Numbered from the stretch's first letter, positions 29,989 to 41,784 are shown. The stretch: DNA of 64,000 bases from Acidovorax sp. (GCA_031277855.1 JAITLO010000002.1:1-64000); one strand, 5' to 3'. Notes: a model not told the origin generated them from the sequence alone. Made by a program: numbers and translations.

Positions 29989-30459
29989 TCAGCCCAGGCG
30001 GCCTTTTTTGACGGATTTTTGCTTGGGCTTGGCACGCTTGATCTGGCCACCCGCCGTCAGGCGCTGGTTGCCCAGCACGCGCAGCTGCTTGACCTCGGGG
30101 CGCTGGCCGGCCTTGCCGAACTTCAGCACCTTGACGTCGCGTGGGCCGGGCATGCGGTCTTCATCAAAGGCCTTTTCCTTTTCAGGGATAGGGCGCCACA
30201 GCACCAGCAGCTTGCCGATGTGCTGGATGGGGGCAGCGTTCAGCTCGTCGCACAGCTGCAGGTAGATCTGTTCGCGGGCGGCGCGCTCGTCGCCGAAGAC
30301 GCGGACCTTGATCAGGCCGTGGGCGTTGAGTGCCGCGTCCACTTCTTTTTGGACCGCGGGGGTGAGGCCGTCACCACCGATGAGGACCACGGGGTCCAGA
30401 TGGTGGGCGTTGGCGCGGTGTTCCCGGCGCTCTGCGGGAGTCAATTCAATTTGGGGCAT
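29989..30459 (-). CDS. yhbY: YhbY / CRS1-YhbY domain RNA-binding protein
   Basis: A 156-residue protein. The first ~97 residues are a YhbY domain ([20 protein letters not shown], then [19 protein letters not shown]), which binds ribosomal RNA during 50S assembly. The C-terminal ~55 residues are a Lys/Arg-rich extension ([15 protein letters not shown]) not found in the short E. coli protein. It is divergent from rlmE with only 32 bases between the start codons, and the two genes share a ribosome-assembly theme. Confidence 0.88.
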   Translation of the reverse strand: MPQIELTPAERREHRANAHHLDPVVLIGGDGLTPAVQKEVDAALNAHGLIKVRVFGDERAAREQIYLQLCDELNAAPIQHIGKLLVLWRPIPEKEKAFDEDRMPGPRDVKVLKFGKAGQRPEVKQLRVLGNQRLTAGGQIKRAKPKQKSVKKGRLG

Positions 30460-30491
30460 GGGCCGTATTATCGAGGCAGGAAGAATTTCGC

Positions 30492-31148
30492 ATGAAGATC
30501 AAAACCAAAAGCAAGAAAGTGGATAAGGCATGGCTCAACAACCATGTCAACGATCCCTATGTGAAAGCCGCGCAAAAAGACGGCTACCGCGCTCGCGCGG
30601 CCTACAAATTGAAGGAGATTGACGAGGCGTTCAAGCTGATCCAGCCTGGCCAGATTGTGGTCGATCTGGGCTGTGCGCCCGGGGCATGGAGCCAGTATCT
30701 GCGCCGACGCCTGGCTCCGCAAGGGGCTGCGGTGGGGGCGCTGCAAGGCACCATCATTTCGCTGGACCTGCTGCCCATGGAGGCCATAGAGGGTGTGCAC
30801 TACATCCAAGGGGATTTCCGCGAGGACGCGGTGCTGGCGCAGCTGGAAGAGGCCGTGAAGGGACGGCCCGTGGATGTGGTGGTGTCGGATATGGCGCCCA
30901 ATCTCTCGGGCAATGGCGTCACCGATGGCGCCCGCGTGGCGCATTTGATCGAGCTGGCCGTGGACTTTGCCACCCAGCACCTGCAGCCCGATGGCGCTCT
31001 GGTGGTCAAATTGTTCCATGGCAGCGGCTATGAGGAGCTGGTGGCGCTGTTCCGCCAGACCTTTCGTGTGGTCAAGCCCTACAAGCCCAAGTCCTCGCGC
31101 GACAAGTCGGCAGAAACATTCCTGGTTGGAATGGGTTTGAAGTCATAA
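30492..31148 (+). CDS. rlmE: 23S rRNA (uridine-2'-O)-methyltransferase RlmE (FtsJ)
   Basis: A 218-residue methyltransferase that modifies U2552 in E. coli 23S rRNA. The N-terminus has [18 protein letters not shown] with the catalytic lysine. The SAM site is [29 protein letters not shown] holds the catalytic aspartate, and the C-terminal block is [20 protein letters not shown]. It precedes ftsH as in E. coli (rlmE-ftsH). Confidence 0.95.
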   Translation: MKIKTKSKKVDKAWLNNHVNDPYVKAAQKDGYRARAAYKLKEIDEAFKLIQPGQIVVDLGCAPGAWSQYLRRRLAPQGAAVGALQGTIISLDLLPMEAIEGVHYIQGDFREDAVLAQLEEAVKGRPVDVVVSDMAPNLSGNGVTDGARVAHLIELAVDFATQHLQPDGALVVKLFHGSGYEELVALFRQTFRVVKPYKPKSSRDKSAETFLVGMGLKS

Positions 31149-31331
31149 AACCGGCTGCTACGGCCTGCACAAGCTTGCAAACAAGGCCCTCAAGGGAGAA
31201 TTCCCTGGGTGCCCTGTCACCTTCGCAGGAATAAGGTTTCGGCCTATCGGCTTGAAACACCTAAAATGGGCCTTATATGGATGGCATTGCCTATCCAGGT
31301 TCGCTTTTCGCCTTTTTCACTGGAGCCCCGC

Positions 31332-33263
<1,932 letters not shown>

Positions 33264-33280
33264 TCACCACCATGCACGAC

Positions 33281-33309
33281 AGCGGGGCTCTTGGAGCCCC
33301 GCTTTTTTT
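33281..33309 (+). terminator. Terminator after ftsH, just before folP
   Basis: AGCGGGGCT, loop CTTGG and AGCCCCGCT (33295-33303) are followed by seven T. It ends 15 bases before the folP start, so folP transcription depends on read-through or on antitermination at this hairpin. Confidence 0.85.
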
Positions 33310-33323
33310 CAGGAATGCACGCA

Positions 33324-34178
33324 ATGGCTATGCAGACGCAGTGGCAGGTGTCACGTTCTACCATCGACTTGTCACGTCCCCAGGTGATGGGCATCGTCAA
33401 CACCACGCCCGATTCGTTTTCGGATGGTGGTCGGCACAACAGCGCCAGCGCTGCCCTGCAGCATGCCGAGCTGCTGCTGTCCCAAGGCGCCGATATTCTG
33501 GATATTGGCGGTGAGTCCACCAGGCCCGGGAGCCCGGCTGTGCCGCTGGAGCAGGAGCTGCAGCGGGTGCTACCCGTGGTGAAGGAGGCCGTGCGCTGGC
33601 AGGTTCCCATTTCCGTGGACACCTACAAGCCCGAAGTCATGCAGGCCGTGCTGGAGCTGGGGGCGGACATCATCAATGACATCTGGGCCTTGCGACAGCC
33701 CGGTGCGCGCGAGCTCATTGCCGCCCATGGCAGCTGCGGCGTGTGCCTGATGCATATGCACCAGACGCCGCAGACCATGCAGCTGCAGCACATGGAAGGT
33801 GATGCCGTACCCGAGGTCAAGACCTTTTTGCAGCAGCAGCTTGCACAGCTACAAGCCATGGGAGTGGAAAGCCGGCGACTGGTGCTGGACTACGGTATAG
33901 GCTTTGGCAAAAGCGTGGAGCAAAACTTTGCCTTGCTGGCCCGCCAGCAGGAGTTGCGGGCGCTGGGGCTGCCATTGTTGGCGGGCTGGTCACGCAAGGG
34001 CTCGCTGGGCAAGGTCACGGGCTGCGCTGTCGAAGACAGGCTGGTGCCCAGTGTCACGGCTGCCGTGTTGGCTGTGGAGCGGGGTGCGCGCATTGTGCGG
34101 GTGCATGATGTGGCCGCGACCGTGGCTGCCCTGAAGGTATGGGGCGCCATGCAGGCACAAATCGCTGTTACGGCCTGA
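33324..34178 (+). CDS. folP: Dihydropteroate synthase
   Basis: A 284-residue TIM-barrel enzyme joining p-aminobenzoate to the pterin diphosphate in folate synthesis; the sulfonamide target. The two signatures [16 protein letters not shown] and [13 protein letters not shown] are complete. The C-terminal [13 protein letters not shown] and [14 protein letters not shown] match the family. The ATG at 33324 has AGGA 10 bases upstream; ATGs at 33315 and 33330 are alternatives. The ftsH-folP-glmM order matches E. coli. Confidence 0.95.
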   Translation: MAMQTQWQVSRSTIDLSRPQVMGIVNTTPDSFSDGGRHNSASAALQHAELLLSQGADILDIGGESTRPGSPAVPLEQELQRVLPVVKEAVRWQVPISVDTYKPEVMQAVLELGADIINDIWALRQPGARELIAAHGSCGVCLMHMHQTPQTMQLQHMEGDAVPEVKTFLQQQLAQLQAMGVESRRLVLDYGIGFGKSVEQNFALLARQQELRALGLPLLAGWSRKGSLGKVTGCAVEDRLVPSVTAAVLAVERGARIVRVHDVAATVAALKVWGAMQAQIAVTA

Positions 34179-34215
34179 TGGCCTGAAAGATCAAATCACA
34201 ACAAGGAGGAACGCG

Positions 34216-35550
34216 ATGGCGCGTCGGTATTTTGGAACAGACGGTATTCGCGGCACGGTGGGCCAGGCGCCTATCACCCCAGACTTTGCATTGCGCCTGG
34301 CCCATGCGGTGGGGCGTGTGCTGCGCCAAACCCAGGACCGCCCTACGGTGCTGATTGGCAAGGACACACGCATCTCTGGCTATATGCTGGAAGCAGCCAT
34401 GGAAGCCGGCTTTAACGCCGCGGGTGTGGATGTGATCCTGCTGGGCCCCCTGCCCACGCCCGGCGTGGCCTATCTGACCCGTGCCCAGCGGGCCAGCCTG
34501 GGGGTGGTGATCAGTGCCAGCCACAATCCTTTTCAAGACAACGGCATCAAGTTCTTCAGCGCACAGGGCACCAAGCTGCCAGACGCCTGGGAAGAAGAGG
34601 TCGAGGCCCTGGTCGACGCAGAGCCGGCCTGGGTGGACTCACGCAACCTGGGCAAGGCCAGGCGCCTCAATGATGCGGCAGGCCGCTACATCGAGTTCTG
34701 CAAAAGCACTTTCCCATCTGACCTCAGCCTGCGTGGTTTGAAGATCGTGGTGGACGCCGCCCATGGGGCTGCCTACCAGATCGCCCCCACGGTATTTCAT
34801 GAGCTGGGCGCCGACGTGGTGGCCATTGGCTGCCAACCCGACGGATTGAATATCAACGACGGCGTGGGGGCGACTCATCCGGACGCGCTGGCCATGGCTG
34901 TGCGGGCCAACCATGCGGACTATGGCGTGGCCCTGGATGGCGATGCCGACCGCTTGCTGATGGTGGATGCCCAGGGCCGCATCTTCAACGGCGATGAGCT
35001 GATCTATCTGATGGTGCTGGACCGCCTGCAACGCGGCGAACAGGTCGCCGGTGTGGTGGGGACCTTGATGACCAATATGGCGGTGGAAAAAGCCCTGGAG
35101 GCCCAAGGCATCCCCATGGTGCGCGCCAAGGTGGGTGACCGTTATGTGCTGGAAGAGCTGCAGCGCAATCAGTGGCTGCTGGGTGGTGAGGGCTCGGGGC
35201 ATTTGCTGGCGCTGGACAAGCACACCACGGGTGATGGCCTGGTCAGCGCATTGCAAATACTGCAGGCCTGTGCACGCAGCCAGAAAACCATGGCGGTGCT
35301 GCTGCAGGAGCTCAAACTCTATCCCCAGGTAATGGTCAATGTGCGCCTGCAGCCGGGGCAGGATTGGAAGACCAATGCCCAGCTGGGCCCGGCACAAAAA
35401 GCGGTAGAGCAGCAGCTGGCAGGCTATGGCCGTGTGCTGGTGCGCCCCAGCGGTACCGAGCCCTTGCTGCGGGTGATGGTGGAAGCCCAGGATGGAGAGC
35501 AGGCCAGCCGATTGGCCGAACATCTGGCGGATGTGGTGCGGGCGGGGTGA
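34216..35550 (+). CDS. glmM: Phosphoglucosamine mutase
   Basis: A 444-residue alpha-D-phosphohexomutase converting glucosamine-6-P to glucosamine-1-P for UDP-GlcNAc, the precursor of peptidoglycan and lipid A. The N-terminus is [13 protein letters not shown]. The phosphoserine loop is [18 protein letters not shown] and the metal loop is [11 protein letters not shown]. The sugar loop GGEGSGHLL and the phosphate loop [12 protein letters not shown] are intact. A strong AAGGAGG lies 7 bases before the ATG. Confidence 0.97.
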   Translation: MARRYFGTDGIRGTVGQAPITPDFALRLAHAVGRVLRQTQDRPTVLIGKDTRISGYMLEAAMEAGFNAAGVDVILLGPLPTPGVAYLTRAQRASLGVVISASHNPFQDNGIKFFSAQGTKLPDAWEEEVEALVDAEPAWVDSRNLGKARRLNDAAGRYIEFCKSTFPSDLSLRGLKIVVDAAHGAAYQIAPTVFHELGADVVAIGCQPDGLNINDGVGATHPDALAMAVRANHADYGVALDGDADRLLMVDAQGRIFNGDELIYLMVLDRLQRGEQVAGVVGTLMTNMAVEKALEAQGIPMVRAKVGDRYVLEELQRNQWLLGGEGSGHLLALDKHTTGDGLVSALQILQACARSQKTMAVLLQELKLYPQVMVNVRLQPGQDWKTNAQLGPAQKAVEQQLAGYGRVLVRPSGTEPLLRVMVEAQDGEQASRLAEHLADVVRAG

Positions 35551-35559
35551 CTTGATCCC

Positions 35560-35660
35560 CCCTGGGTCGCCTTCGGCGACTTCCCCTCGAGGGGACGACA
35601 GCCTCGCTGCGGGGGCGGCCCTTGCTCGCTGTCCCTGACCTGGGCTGTGCCAGTTTTATA
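35560..35660 (+). repeat. Palindromic intergenic repeat, copy 1
   Basis: GTCGCC-TTC-GGCGAC (35566-35580) is followed by the palindrome CCCCTCGAGGGG, then a GC-rich stretch and a tail CTGACCTGGGCTGTGCCA. A related sequence occurs at 50292-50424, and its core appears inverted at 41785-41828. It lies between the convergent glmM and the GGDEF/EAL gene. The rest of the 328-base gap (35551-35878) has one further hairpin near 35789-35815 and no gene that I can see. Confidence 0.6.
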
Positions 35661-35878
35661 TGCCTTTGGCCGCAAGCATTTTCGGGTAAGCATTCCGAAA
35701 TCCCCGTGGGCTCTGCATACCTGCTCCAGGGAGAGTTCAGCCTCTGTGCCGGGCTTTCCGGCTTTGGTGAGTAGCGATGACGATAGCGTAGAGATGCTCT
35801 TGTTCTGGGAGCATTTCGTGTAGGTATACCTAGCGCTTGAGGGTGCCGTTGCCTGAAATGAAGTGGTTTCGGCTGCCA

Positions 35879-38107
35879 TCAATGCTGCAGCCGGTATTGC
35901 TGCAAAAAGCTGGCGAAATCGGAGGCGGCGAGGGGGCGGCTGAAATGGTAGCCCTGGGCCTCGTCACAGCCTTGGGTGCGCAGAAAGTCCAGCTGTTCCT
36001 GGGTCTCCACACCTTCGGCCGTGGTGCGCATGCCCAGGGCCTGGGCCATGCGGATGATGGCGCTGACGATGGCGCGGTCGTTGCTGTCGTGGTCGATGTC
36101 GCGGATAAAGGACTGATCGATCTTGAGCTTGTAGATCTGAAAGCGTTTGAGCTGGCTGAGTGATGAGTAGCCGGTGCCGAAGTCGTCCATGGAAAGGCGT
36201 ATGCCATGGGCATTCAGCCGGTCCATGGTGACCGTGGCGGTGCGGGGGTCTTGCACGGCCACGCCCTCGGTCAACTCCAGCTCCAGTAAATCGGGGGAGA
36301 TGCCGGACTCTGTCAGGATGCGGTTCACCATTTCCGGCAGCTGTGGCTGGTGGAACTGAATGGCAGACAGATTGACTGCGACCTTGATCTTTCCCAGCCC
36401 TTTGCCGCGCCAGTGCTTGAGCTGTTCCACGGCCGTGCGCAGCACCCATTCGCCAATTTGCAGAATCTGGCCGCTGTCCTCGGCCACCGGAATGAATTCG
36501 GCCGGAGAGATAAAGCCCAGCTCCGGGTGCTGCCAGCGCAGCAAGGCCTCGGCGCTGTGAATATGGCCTGTATGCAGGCAGACCTGGGGCTGATAGTGCA
36601 GCTGGAACTGGTTGCGCTCCAGGGCCCGGCGCAAGGCGTTTTCCAGTTGCAGGGCTCGCAGGGACTTGGCCTGCATCTCGGGCGTGTAAAAGCGGAAGGT
36701 GTTGCGGCCGTCCAGCTTGGCGTGGTACATGGCCACATCGGCCGCCTGGGTCAAGGTGTCAAAGTCTGTGCCGTCACGCGGGTGCAGTGCAATCCCCATG
36801 GAAGGAGCAATCGTCAGCTCGTGGCGCTCAATCTGGTAGGGCTGCAGAGCCGCTTGCTGGAGTTTTTCCGCGACACGCGCCGCGCCCTGGGCATTGGCGC
36901 CGGGGAGTAGCAGCACAAACTCGTCGCCGCCCAAGCGTGCCACCGTATCGCGTTCGCGCACGGCAGAGCGCAGGCGCTTGCCGATTTCCACCAGCAGGGC
37001 ATCACCGACCTTGTGGCCCAGCGAGTCGTTGACATGTTTGAAGTGGTCCAGGTCCAGAAAAATCACCGCCAAGGGGCTGCTGTTGTCGCTAGCAGTTTGG
37101 ATGGCTGCTGCGCTGCGCTGTGCCAGCAAGGTGCGGTTGGGTAGCCCGGTCAGCGGGTCATAGTGGGCCAGCCAGTAGATGCGTTCCTGGTCTTGCAAGC
37201 GGTCCTGCACCTCGCGGTGCAGATTGGCCACGGTGGTGCTGAGTTCCTGGGTGCGCTCGCGCACCTGCTGCTCCAGCCGTGACTGAATCTGCGTCAGCTG
37301 TTGCTGTGCCTGTTTGCGGGTGGTGATGTCTTCCAAAATCCACACGCTGCCCTGGGTGGGGTCGGCAGCATCGAGCAGCTTGCAGCGGATTTCGCAGTCT
37401 ATATGTGTGCCGTCCTTGCGGCGCAGGCTGACTTCGGCATCAAAGCGCAGGCCGTGCAGCAAGAAGCCCTGGTTTTTTTGCTGCAAAAGACTCCAGGCCT
37501 GGGTGTCGGAGATCAGGCAGTGGGGCGCGACGTCCTGCAACTCCCCGATGCGGTAGCCCAGCATCTGCTCCAGGTGCGGATTGCAGCGGGTGATCTTGCC
37601 ATCACGGTAGAAGGCAATGCCTATGGCTGCATGGTCAAACAGCAGTTGTTTTTCGCGCATGACATTGCCAAGCAAAGATTGGGCCTGCTTGTGTTCGTCA
37701 ATGTCGTCTATGGTCCAGATGGAGCCTTCGCTGGGGTCTTGGGGATTGATCAGGCGGCCCGTCAGCGAGCCCCAGAACAGGCGACCGTTTTTGCGCTGCA
37801 TCAGCCGCTCGGTCTTGAAGGTCTGGCCTTGAGAGAGAAACGGGTAGGCGCTGCGTCCCAGGGCGCGGAAATTGGAGCGCGAAGGGTGAAAGCTCACGCT
37901 GCTGATGCCGGCCATCTCCTGGGGAGTGGGGTAGCCAAAAATATCGGCATAGCGCTGGTTGCAACGCTCCAGCACGCGCTGGCGGATGAGGGCAACGCCT
38001 ATGCCGGCACTGTCAAGCAGGGTCTGGTGTTCGCGCAGCAGGCGCAGGATGGCCGCAGTGTCGGCATGCTCCAGCATGTGCGGAGGGTCATCTAGCAGAT
38101 GGGACAT
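35879..38107 (-). CDS. PAS-PAS-GGDEF-EAL cyclic-di-GMP protein
   Basis: A 742-residue cytoplasmic protein with no membrane segment. Two PAS domains lie at about 30-140 and 150-265, with a coiled-coil linker to about 305. A GGDEF domain has intact GGDEF at about 393-397 and an RxxD inhibitory site (RERD) five residues before it. An EAL domain (about 485-735) keeps EALLR, VNLS, ELTEG, DDFGTGYSSL and EGVET. Both diguanylate cyclase and phosphodiesterase sites therefore look functional, and which dominates cannot be told. The ligand of the PAS domains is unknown. It converges on glmM. Confidence 0.93.
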   Translation of the reverse strand: MSHLLDDPPHMLEHADTAAILRLLREHQTLLDSAGIGVALIRQRVLERCNQRYADIFGYPTPQEMAGISSVSFHPSRSNFRALGRSAYPFLSQGQTFKTERLMQRKNGRLFWGSLTGRLINPQDPSEGSIWTIDDIDEHKQAQSLLGNVMREKQLLFDHAAIGIAFYRDGKITRCNPHLEQMLGYRIGELQDVAPHCLISDTQAWSLLQQKNQGFLLHGLRFDAEVSLRRKDGTHIDCEIRCKLLDAADPTQGSVWILEDITTRKQAQQQLTQIQSRLEQQVRERTQELSTTVANLHREVQDRLQDQERIYWLAHYDPLTGLPNRTLLAQRSAAAIQTASDNSSPLAVIFLDLDHFKHVNDSLGHKVGDALLVEIGKRLRSAVRERDTVARLGGDEFVLLLPGANAQGAARVAEKLQQAALQPYQIERHELTIAPSMGIALHPRDGTDFDTLTQAADVAMYHAKLDGRNTFRFYTPEMQAKSLRALQLENALRRALERNQFQLHYQPQVCLHTGHIHSAEALLRWQHPELGFISPAEFIPVAEDSGQILQIGEWVLRTAVEQLKHWRGKGLGKIKVAVNLSAIQFHQPQLPEMVNRILTESGISPDLLELELTEGVAVQDPRTATVTMDRLNAHGIRLSMDDFGTGYSSLSQLKRFQIYKLKIDQSFIRDIDHDSNDRAIVSAIIRMAQALGMRTTAEGVETQEQLDFLRTQGCDEAQGYHFSRPLAASDFASFLQQYRLQH

Positions 38108-38345
38108 GTGCAAGGCGCAGGCAGAAAGAAAAACTGCAGCGCCCGGTGCCTGCAGCTTATAAATGTTTATTTATGTTACATGCATTGACGCTGGCCGTGC
38201 GCCGGAGTGTCCTGTCTGTAGCGCAGGGCTCCACGGGATTTGACGCAGTTCAGAAAAATGCGTAGGAGATCATGTCGTGTGACTGGCAGTAAATGGCGCT
38301 TTGGGAGTTCTGCGTGCTGCCATCGTCGAGATCGTCAATAGGGTC

Positions 38346-39269
38346 TCAGGTCCGCTCCAGCAGACTGGCCAGCAGCCCATGGCGTAAAGCGCCTTGTGCC
38401 ATGCGCATATGCTGTAACTCCAGTACCTCAAACACGGCGCACATCAGGCTGATGCCGCCGCCTATGACGGGCTGCAACTCAGGCCTCAGACCTTGCAGCT
38501 GCAATCGGTCCACATGGCCCAGTGCCTGCAACTGCGCGCGCAGCTGCCACAGTGCCTCGCGCTCAATGGTGCCGCTGGGGTGGCCCTGGGCACTGAGAAC
38601 CTTGCTGATGGCGCCTGCCGTGCCGGATGCGCCATACACCGCGGTTTCGGGCTGTGCCCGCAACTGGGTGCGCAGCGTGCGGGCCGGCTCCAGCACCTGC
38701 AATGCTGCTGCATGGGCCGCAGCAAAGCAGTCGGCGGAAAGCAGGCCCTGCGGGAAAAAGCGCTGTGACCAGGCCACACTGCCCAATGGGTAAGAGCTGG
38801 CATGCTCCAGCTGTGCGCCATGGCCCAGTCCCAGCTCTGTGGAGCGTCCGCCAATGTCCACCACCAGCCGCGGGCCGGGCTGTTCGGGCAGAAAAAGTGA
38901 TACGCCCTGGTAGATCAGCCGTGCCTCTTGTTCGCCGGTGATGACCTCGATGGGGCATTGCACGATGGCCGAGGCTTTTTCCAGAAAGCTGTTGCGGTTG
39001 ATAGCCTCGCGCAGCGTCTGTGTAGCTGCCACGCGGCGATGTGCAAGAGGCACATGGGCCATCAGCGTGGCGTAGTGTTGCAGGCAATCCCAGCCACGTT
39101 CCATGGCATCGGCCTGCAACTGGCCCTGGGCGTCGAGCGCGCCACCCAGGCGTACGGTTTCCTTGCGGTGCAATTGCAGACGGATGCGGCCGCGCTCCAC
39201 CCGCGCGGTTTCCAGCAGAACGCTGTTGGATCCTATGTCGATCGCGGCCAGCGCGCTTCCCTCTTTCAT
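38346..39269 (-). CDS. Short Ppx/GppA family phosphatase paralog
   Basis: A 307-residue protein with the actin-like Ppx/GppA fold: LAAIDIGSNSVLLETARV at the N-terminus, TQTLREAINRNSFL, VITGEQEARLIYQGV, VVDIGGRSTELGLGHG and the C-terminal PVIGGGISLM. It lacks the C-terminal HD-like domain of the 491-residue ppx in this window. It may hydrolyse polyphosphate or pppGpp; sequence alone does not decide. It is divergent from ppk with a Pho box between. The ATG at 39269 puts the ATPase-like fold at the extreme N-terminus. Confidence 0.85.
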   Translation of the reverse strand: MKEGSALAAIDIGSNSVLLETARVERGRIRLQLHRKETVRLGGALDAQGQLQADAMERGWDCLQHYATLMAHVPLAHRRVAATQTLREAINRNSFLEKASAIVQCPIEVITGEQEARLIYQGVSLFLPEQPGPRLVVDIGGRSTELGLGHGAQLEHASSYPLGSVAWSQRFFPQGLLSADCFAAAHAAALQVLEPARTLRTQLRAQPETAVYGASGTAGAISKVLSAQGHPSGTIEREALWQLRAQLQALGHVDRLQLQGLRPELQPVIGGGISLMCAVFEVLELQHMRMAQGALRHGLLASLLERT

Positions 39270-39384
39270 GACAATGCCCTCACATGAAGCCGCGCAGATT
39301 ACCACTGTTGCCATTGGAATCATCTTCGCTTTTAAAAGGAGTAATCACACACTCTTTTTCAAGGCTGCGCCTACTTTCACATAA

Positions 39385-39402
39385 TTGTCATTAATTAGTC
39401 AT
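39385..39402 (+). promoter_or_regulatory. Pho box before ppk
   Basis: TTGTCAT, 4-base spacer TAAT and TAGTCAT form the 7-4-7 layout of a PhoB site (consensus CTGTCAT repeated). AATACT begins 11 bases downstream at 39413, the distance expected for a -10 element at PhoB-activated promoters. Transcription would then start near 39425. Confidence 0.7.
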
Positions 39403-39481
39403 CAAAATCGTGAATACTTACGGCATCAGCATTTTGATACTGGATTTCTCTGTGCCTTGTGATGCTTTGGATGACGTTCTG

Positions 39482-41626
39482 ATGACAGTGGCGGGGGCGA
39501 GCGATGGTGGAACGCAAGACCAACAAGATTTCCACGAAGAGGGAAATCCCGATCTGAATTCGGAGCCTGCTCCTGCATTGATGCCGGTGTTGCAGCCTTT
39601 GTTGGACCGGGACCTGAGCATTCTGGCTTTCAACGAACGTGTGCTGTATTGGGCCATGCGCACCGATGTGCCTTTGCTGGAGCGGCTGCGCTTTTTGACC
39701 ATTGTTTCGTCCAATCTGGATGAATTTTTCGAAGTGCGTGCGGCACCGCAGGTCACGGCCATGCGCGCGGCGCAGGAGCAGGGCGTGGCATTGCCGCAGG
39801 CCTTGCAGGCTCTGGTTGACCATGCCCATGCCCTGGTGGCCCAGCAATACCGGCTGTACAACGAATCCATCATCCCGGCTTTTATGCAAGCCGGCATCCG
39901 TTTGGTGCCCCACCGTGAACGCACTGCCGCACAGCGCGAGTGGGTGCGCAACTACTTCATCAAGGAAGTACGGCCTCTGCTGATGCCCGTAGGACTGGAT
40001 CCAGCCCACCCCTTTCCCAAGGTGGCCAACAAAACCTTGAACTTCATTGTGCGTTTGCAAGGGCGTGATGCCTTTGGACGCCACAACGATGTGGCGATTT
40101 TGCGCGTGCCCCGTGCATTGCCGCGTTTGTTGGAGCTGCCCGCGAGAATGTGTGGTGGCAAGCGCATGTTTGTCAGCCTCACCAGCATGGTGCGAGCCCA
40201 TCTGCAGGACTTGTTCCCCGGGCGCAAGGTGCTGGAGTGCTCGCAGTTTCGCGTGACCCGCCACTCCGATCTGGCGGTGGACGAAGAAGACGTCCCCAAT
40301 CTGCGCCAGGCGCTGCGCCAGGGCTTGCACCACCGGCATTACGGCATGGCTGCGCGGCTGGAAGTGGAGGCGGGTTGCCCTGACCCGCTGGCCCAGCTGC
40401 TGCTGACCCAGTTTTCGCTGCCACCGCAGGTGCTGTTCCGTGTTGAAGGATCGGTGAATCTGGTGCGCCTCGCGCAACTGGTGGACCTGGTCGACAAGCC
40501 GCAGCTGCTGTTTCCGGTCTGGCGGCCGGTCTGGCCCAGAGGCTTGGTTGAGGGGCGCTCGATCTTTGCCCAACTGCGTCGGCGCGATGTGCTGATTCAC
40601 CAGCCATTCGAGAGTTTTGATGGTGTGCTGGCCCTGCTGCGCGAAGCGGTGAACGACCCCCGGGTGCTGGCCATCAAGCAGACCGTCTACCGCACGGGCG
40701 CAGATTCCGAGCTGATGCAATTGCTGGCCGAGGCGGTACGCCGTGGCAAGGAAGTCATGGCGGTGGTGGAGCTTAAGGCCCGCTTCGACGAGGAAGCCAA
40801 CATCAACTGGGCCGAGGCGCTGGAAGATGTGGGGGCCCAGGTGGTCTATGGCGTGGTGGGGCTCAAAACCCATGCCAAGATGCTGTTGGTCACCCGCCGT
40901 GAGGGCAGGCATTTGCGCCGCTATGGGCATTTGTCCACGGGCAACTACAACACCCGGACGGCCCGTGTCTATACCGACCTGGGTCATCTGACGGCCGATC
41001 CCGCCATGACGGCCGATATGGATGCCGTCTTCAGCCACCTGGCCAACCAGAACCACATGCCCCAGCTGCAGCAGCTGGTGATGGCGCCATTTGCCTTGCA
41101 TGACCAGATGCTGGCTTATATGGCCCAGGTGGCCGAGGCGGCGCGGCGCGGGCAGAGCGCACGCATTGTGGTCAAAGCGAATGCGCTGACCGATGAGGCG
41201 CTGGTACGCGGCTTGGTGGAGGCAGGCCAGGCCGGGGCCGATATTGACCTGATTGTGCGCGGGGCCTGCATCTTGCCGCCGCAGCTGGCTGGCTATACCG
41301 ATCGCATTCGGGTGCGCTCGGTGATAGGGCGTTTTCTGGAGCACACCCGGGTGTTTTATTTCGCCTGGGGCGAGGAAGAACGGCTGTTGCTGTCGAGCGC
41401 CGACTGGATGAGCCGCAACATGCTGCGCCGTGTGGAGCTGGCCTGGCCGGTGAACAACCCCCAGCTGCGTCAGCAGATTATTGATGAATGCCTGGTGGCC
41501 TATCTGCATGACGACCGCAATGCCTGGAGTCTGCAGGCCGATGGCCGCTATCTGCCGCCGCCCCAGCCTTGCGAGGGCCATGGCGCCCAGCAGGCGCTGA
41601 TGCAGCGCTACGCAGCGGCGTCTTAA
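39482..41626 (+). CDS. ppk: Polyphosphate kinase 1
   Basis: A 714-residue PPK1 making inorganic polyphosphate from ATP. The N-terminal domain has LLDRDLSILAFNERVL and FLTIVSSNLDEFFEVRAA. The phosphoacceptor histidine is in GLKTHAKMLLVTRR and the second site is RRYGHLSTGNYNTRTARVY. The C-terminus has SADWMSRNMLRRVELAWPV. The frame is open from a GTG at 39410, but that codon lies inside the predicted promoter, so the ATG at 39482 is preferred. The gene is flanked by two Ppx-family genes and is probably induced by phosphate starvation. Confidence 0.95.
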   Translation: MTVAGASDGGTQDQQDFHEEGNPDLNSEPAPALMPVLQPLLDRDLSILAFNERVLYWAMRTDVPLLERLRFLTIVSSNLDEFFEVRAAPQVTAMRAAQEQGVALPQALQALVDHAHALVAQQYRLYNESIIPAFMQAGIRLVPHRERTAAQREWVRNYFIKEVRPLLMPVGLDPAHPFPKVANKTLNFIVRLQGRDAFGRHNDVAILRVPRALPRLLELPARMCGGKRMFVSLTSMVRAHLQDLFPGRKVLECSQFRVTRHSDLAVDEEDVPNLRQALRQGLHHRHYGMAARLEVEAGCPDPLAQLLLTQFSLPPQVLFRVEGSVNLVRLAQLVDLVDKPQLLFPVWRPVWPRGLVEGRSIFAQLRRRDVLIHQPFESFDGVLALLREAVNDPRVLAIKQTVYRTGADSELMQLLAEAVRRGKEVMAVVELKARFDEEANINWAEALEDVGAQVVYGVVGLKTHAKMLLVTRREGRHLRRYGHLSTGNYNTRTARVYTDLGHLTADPAMTADMDAVFSHLANQNHMPQLQQLVMAPFALHDQMLAYMAQVAEAARRGQSARIVVKANALTDEALVRGLVEAGQAGADIDLIVRGACILPPQLAGYTDRIRVRSVIGRFLEHTRVFYFAWGEEERLLLSSADWMSRNMLRRVELAWPVNNPQLRQQIIDECLVAYLHDDRNAWSLQADGRYLPPPQPCEGHGAQQALMQRYAAAS

Positions 41627-41647
41627 ACGGCGCGCTCCCACATACAG

Positions 41648-41688
41648 AGCGGCTCCTGCACCACGGGTGTGCAGGAGCCGCTTTTTTA
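41648..41688 (+). terminator. Terminator of ppk
   Basis: AGCGGCTCCTGCAC (41648-41661) and GTGCAGGAGCCGCT (41669-41682) form a perfect 14-bp stem around a 7-base loop, followed by TTTTTATT. It lies 22 bases after the ppk stop. Confidence 0.93.
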
Positions 41689-41784
41689 TTCAAAAACCAA
41701 AGCGCATCCAAATGGCATGGTCATCGCAGCAGACCACGCCGCCTCTTTGAACGCGTTCTTAGGTGGCGCTGTTGCCATCCCCTT

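Noticed and set aside
31209-31331. The upstream 41-codon extension of ftsH.
   Set aside because: It crosses a promoter-like TAAAAT and lacks family similarity; the TTG at 31332 has a good ribosome site.
39410-39481. The GTG at 39410 as the start of ppk.
   Set aside because: It lies between the Pho box and its expected -10 element, upstream of the probable transcription start, and the 24 extra residues do not resemble PPK1.
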